Part shown: positions 6,209 to 9,081 of the stretch, in pieces
How the letters are laid out: every line of letters starts with the position of its first letter
Position numbering within the stretch: the stretch's first letter is position 1
Source: a candidate division GN15 bacterium
Lineage (GTDB): Bacteria; Zixibacteria; MSB-5A5; GN15; FEB-12
NCBI GenBank assembly: GCA_014729205.1
Contig: WJKG01000409.1
Location: 1-9,081 of the forward strand
DNA: 9,081 nt
Reading direction: 5' to 3'
Program-made: the position numbers and the translations under genes
Notes under the pieces: generated by a model
What the model was told of the DNA's origin: nothing
Database searches by the model: none
The model's input: the letters and a program-made list of their open reading frames with translations, nothing else

Positions 6209-6250
6209 GCTTTGTTGTACGCACAAATGCGCTTTTTCGGGTAAGTTGTT

Positions 6251-7999
6251 ATGCCACCACGTCGTCGACTCATACAAGGTGTCCGCATTTCAGGCGGAAT
6301 TGTGCTGGGCAAAGCCCGGATCATCACCCCTGGTGCTCCCCCGGTAACCAGCAAGCGCATAGCTGCGTCCAAGGTCCCCTCAGAGATCGACAAGCTGGAG
6401 ACAGCGGTCGAGGATACCGTCCGCGAATTGCGCGCCATGCGCGATGCTGCCGGCAAGAAGATTGGTGGGCCGGTGGCTAAGATATTCGACGCACAGCTCT
6501 TGATTGCCCAGGACCAGGAGTTCCTGCGCCAGGTCAAAGAAGAGATTGCGTCGGGTCGACGCGAGGCTGCCTACGTGTACGACACCATGGTCAAACGGAC
6601 TACCGAGCCACTAAACCGCTCCCCCGAGCAGTATATGCGACAGATGGTGATCGATGTGCAGGCCGTGGCGCAGCGTATTCTATCCAATCTCAACGGTTAC
6701 GTGAAGGATTCCAAGGAGCGGTTTCCGGCCGGGACGATCCTGGTGGGTCGGAGCTTCTCTCCGAATGATATTCTGGCGTACAGGCAGAAGCGAGCCCAGG
6801 GGTTTGTGGTCGCCGAAGGTGGCAACAGCTCGCATATGGCGCTGATTGCGCGTTCGTTCCTGATGCCGATCGTGATGGTCAAGTCTGTGGACCTTGACGC
6901 CATAGTCGAGGGCGAGCGATTGGTTCTCGATGGTTCAGCTGGCGAGGTATTGATCAATCCCACCGATAAGGATTGGGCTTCATACCAGAAGAAGCGTCGC
7001 CGGGAAGGTTCGGCAATAATCACACGCATCAAGCGTCTGCCGCACATTCCGCCTCGCACGCGTGATGAGATCCCGGTGGGCATCGGTGCCAACCTGACAT
7101 TGCCCGGGACAGTGGAGGATATCCTGGCCGAGATGAATATCCCGGTGGGGCTCTATCGGTCCGAGTTTTTGTATTTGAAGCACAATGACTTCCCCGATGA
7201 AGAGACGCAGTTCGAGCACTACGCACAGATAGCCGAACGATTCTCTCATACAACGGTGGCCATACGGACGTTTGATATTGGCTACGACAAAGTCATCGAC
7301 ACCGCGGGCTGGCCGGCCGAGGGCAATCCTGCTCTGGGTTGGCGCGGCATCCGGGCTACTCTGGATATGCCGGAGATCTTCCGATCCCAGGTGCGTGCGA
7401 TCTTGCGGGCGTCATATCTGCATAATCTGAAGGTCATCCTTCCGATGGTCGCGGAACTTTCGGAGATCGAGCGGGCCAAGAAGATCCTGGCGCAGGAGAA
7501 GTTCAGTCTGCGCAAGAAGGGGATTGCGTTTGATGAGAATATCGCTATGGGCATTATGGTGGAGATTCCAGCGGCAGCGATGACCGCCGACCAAATGGCT
7601 CAAAAGGTCGACTTCATGTCGATCGGTACCAATGATCTCACCCAGTATACGCTGGCCGCTGACCGCATGAACAACAAGGTAGCCGCACTGTATAACGCCT
7701 TACATCCGGCTGTTTTGCGGCTGGTGAAGATGACGGTCGACGCCGGACATCGGCATCTCAAGCCGGTCTCTATATGCGGTGAGTTAGCTGGTGACATTCT
7801 GGCGCTGCCGCTGTTTATTGCCATGAGGGTCGACCAGCTTTCGATCAGCCCGAACCGTATTTTCGATGTTTGCCGGGCCGTAAGCAAAATCGACTCGGAT
7901 CTGACCCGACCGTTGCTGGAGTCGGTGCTGTCCAGCGGATCGCTGCAGTCAGTGATTTCCAAACTGGAGCGATACCGGAAAGCGATGGAAAAGAGATAA
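6251..7999 (+). CDS. ptsI: Phosphoenolpyruvate-protein phosphotransferase (PTS Enzyme I)
   Basis: Enzyme I takes phosphate from phosphoenolpyruvate onto a histidine and passes it to HPr. Its 582 residues have the HPr-binding helical domain (about 30-145, with FDAQLLIAQDQEFL), the phosphohistidine domain with His195 in GGNSSHMALIAR, and the PEP-binding barrel. Active-site residues sit at a constant offset of seven from Escherichia coli: Arg303, Arg339, Glu438, Asn461, Asp462, Arg472 and the catalytic Cys509 in CGELAGD. Differences from the common type are Ser194 instead of Thr before the histidine and GYDK (344-347) instead of GGDK, followed by a shortened loop before NPALGWRGIR. The enzyme should be active. 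ATG 6251 has only a weak ribosome site (GGGTAAG). The isomerase gene follows after 25 nt, so the two are probably cotranscribed. Confidence 0.96.
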   Translation: MPPRRRLIQGVRISGGIVLGKARIITPGAPPVTSKRIAASKVPSEIDKLETAVEDTVRELRAMRDAAGKKIGGPVAKIFDAQLLIAQDQEFLRQVKEEIASGRREAAYVYDTMVKRTTEPLNRSPEQYMRQMVIDVQAVAQRILSNLNGYVKDSKERFPAGTILVGRSFSPNDILAYRQKRAQGFVVAEGGNSSHMALIARSFLMPIVMVKSVDLDAIVEGERLVLDGSAGEVLINPTDKDWASYQKKRRREGSAIITRIKRLPHIPPRTRDEIPVGIGANLTLPGTVEDILAEMNIPVGLYRSEFLYLKHNDFPDEETQFEHYAQIAERFSHTTVAIRTFDIGYDKVIDTAGWPAEGNPALGWRGIRATLDMPEIFRSQVRAILRASYLHNLKVILPMVAELSEIERAKKILAQEKFSLRKKGIAFDENIAMGIMVEIPAAAMTADQMAQKVDFMSIGTNDLTQYTLAADRMNNKVAALYNALHPAVLRLVKMTVDAGHRHLKPVSICGELAGDILALPLFIAMRVDQLSISPNRIFDVCRAVSKIDSDLTRPLLESVLSSGSLQSVISKLERYRKAMEKR

Positions 8000-8011
8000 C
8001 CGCCAAAGAAC

Positions 8012-8018
8012 GAGGGAG
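8012..8018 (+). promoter_or_regulatory. Ribosome binding site that fixes a TTG start
   Basis: GAGGGAG lies 6 nt before the TTG at 8025. No ATG or GTG in the right frame lies near it: the GTG at 8018 is out of frame and the first in-frame ATG is 17 codons further in. This site therefore supports TTG as the start of the isomerase. Confidence 0.7.
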
Positions 8019-8024
8019 TGAGCC

Positions 8025-9081
8025 TTGTCAATACTCAACGATATAGAGCAGATTCGCCAGGTTGACCCGCAGAACATGTACAACCGGATCTTCGATTTCC
8101 CCGAGCAGATGACCGATGCGCTCAAGATCGGCATGACCTGGAAGATCGACTACGAAGATTTCATTGGCGTGAAGAATATCGTTGTCGTGGGCATGGGAGG
8201 CTCAGCCATCGGCGGCGAGCTCATGCGCAGTTACGCCCGTTCACAGCTCATTGTCCCGGTTGATATCTGCCGCAATTACGAGCTGCCGGAGTATGTCGAC
8301 GATGAGTCTTTGGTAATTGTCTCCTCCTATAGCGGCAACACCGAGGAAACGTTGATGGCACTCGATGACGCCTTGCGTCGCAAGGCCATGCTGGCCGCAA
8401 TCACGACGGGCGGCATGCTCGAAGACGTCGCCGGACTGAATGACATTCCACTGGCCAAGTTGCCCGGCGGTTTGCAACCGCGAGCGGCCCTGGGGTACTC
8501 GTTTATTCCGCTGCTGCTGTTCTTGGAGAAGATCCGGCTGCTTAAGAATGTCGAGAAGGAAATCAAGGACTCGATTTCCAAGCTGACGGCGTATCGCGAT
8601 GGTTACATCGAGGACAATCCGGTGGAGCAGAATCAGGCCAAGAAGCTGGCCGAACACATACATGGTCGTATCCCGATCATCTACTCCGGCCCATCGCTGT
8701 TTGACGCAGTTGCCCTGCGATGGAAGGGACAGATATGTGAGAACGGTAAGAACCTGGCTTTTTGCAATGTCTATCCGGAGTTCAATCACAACGAGTTGGT
8801 CGGATGGACAGAGACCGTGGCCCCATACCGGGACAAACTGCTGGTGCTGCAGCTACGGGATGCCGAGGACCTGCCCCAGATCCGCACGCGGATGAACGTG
8901 GTCAAGGAGATAATTGAGCGTCTGGGGGTTGAGGTTATTGATGTGCATTCCAAGGGAATGCCGGCCCTTGAACGTATGCTCAGCCTGGTGCAGCTTGGTG
9001 ACTTTGTTTCCTATTACCTGGCTGTTCTGAACCAAGTTGATCCTACACCTGTTACGGCAATTGAGGAACTGAAACAGCGCC
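8025..9081 (+). CDS. Bifunctional phosphoglucose/phosphomannose isomerase (runs off right edge)
   Basis: This is a SIS-domain sugar isomerase of the archaeal/bacterial dual-specificity family. It interconverts fructose 6-phosphate with glucose 6-phosphate and mannose 6-phosphate in the cytoplasm. The 352 visible residues (MSILNDIEQIRQVDPQNMYN onward) contain the sugar-phosphate loop VVVGMGGSAIGGEL (53-66), SSYSGNTEET (100-109), GGLQPRAALGYS (148-159) with the family arginine, YPEFNHNELVGW (250-261) holding catalytic Glu/His positions, and DPTPVTAIEELK (339-350), the family's C-terminal signature. Only a few residues should be missing beyond the edge. The gene was not flagged as a full reading frame because it starts with TTG and has no stop in the window. 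It follows ptsI by 25 nt. The link with Enzyme I suggests sugar 6-phosphate handling, and its glucose 6-phosphate is also the substrate of Ino1. Confidence 0.94.
   Translation, partial: MSILNDIEQIRQVDPQNMYNRIFDFPEQMTDALKIGMTWKIDYEDFIGVKNIVVVGMGGSAIGGELMRSYARSQLIVPVDICRNYELPEYVDDESLVIVSSYSGNTEETLMALDDALRRKAMLAAITTGGMLEDVAGLNDIPLAKLPGGLQPRAALGYSFIPLLLFLEKIRLLKNVEKEIKDSISKLTAYRDGYIEDNPVEQNQAKKLAEHIHGRIPIIYSGPSLFDAVALRWKGQICENGKNLAFCNVYPEFNHNELVGWTETVAPYRDKLLVLQLRDAEDLPQIRTRMNVVKEIIERLGVEVIDVHSKGMPALERMLSLVQLGDFVSYYLAVLNQVDPTPVTAIEELKQR

Noticed and set aside
6181..6227. Short inverted repeats in the ptsH-ptsI gap (GCCT/AGGC and TTTGT/ACAAA)
   Set aside because: Stems of 4-5 bp without a T-run; not convincing as a terminator or riboswitch.
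6205..6537. Minus-strand open frame crossing the ptsI start
   Set aside because: Antisense to ptsI, low-complexity serine/arginine-rich product, no homology recognised.
8241..8789. Minus-strand open frame of 182 codons
   Set aside because: It is antisense to the phosphoglucose/phosphomannose isomerase, which carries all family motifs; the length comes from GC-rich codon bias.

Overview
The window reads as a piece of a bacterial chromosome. Genes are dense, GC content is moderate to high, ATG, GTG and TTG starts are mixed, and Shine-Dalgarno sequences and sigma70-type promoters are recognisable. I see no phage, IS, tRNA, rRNA or CRISPR. The phylum cannot be fixed from this sequence. The mix of a bacterial-type inositol-3-phosphate synthase, an inositol-phospholipid-type CDP-alcohol transferase, a short Obg without a C-terminal extension, an HPr with a regulatory serine and an archaeal-style dual phosphoglucose/phosphomannose isomerase suggests a poorly sampled Gram-negative-type lineage rather than a model proteobacterium; this is a guess.

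Left half (1-3649): inositol-lipid neighbourhood. On the minus strand, a strong promoter (3685-3713) drives a CDP-alcohol phosphatidyltransferase, a PfkB-family kinase and a nitroreductase. A decayed 29-codon start of a CsaA-like tRNA-binding protein follows, in a spot usually called intergenic. Further along the same strand, the first 160 codons of inositol-3-phosphate synthase (ino1) run off the left edge. Its own promoter has the same -35, spacer length and -10 as the transferase operon. A TetR-family regulator lies on the plus strand between these two blocks, divergent from ino1 and convergent with the operon. Ino1 makes inositol 3-phosphate from glucose 6-phosphate, the transferase could attach it to CDP-diacylglycerol, and the PfkB kinase could supply the same intermediate by phosphorylating free inositol (hypothesis).

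Right half (3828-9081): plus-strand housekeeping cluster of obg, dprA, ptsH (HPr), ptsI (Enzyme I) and a dual-specificity phosphoglucose/phosphomannose isomerase that is cut by the right edge only a few residues before its expected end. obg and dprA overlap, dprA and ptsH share ATGA, an 80-nt gap with a possible promoter precedes ptsI, and the isomerase follows 25 nt later. HPr and Enzyme I keep all their phosphotransfer residues. No sugar permease (EII) and no HPr kinase is in view. The isomerase feeds and drains the glucose 6-phosphate pool that Ino1 also uses.

Nothing here is clearly a new defence or mobile system. The points most worth following up are the inositol-lipid gene set with matching promoters, the csaA remnant, the dyad over the tetR promoter, and the possible leaderless start of obg.
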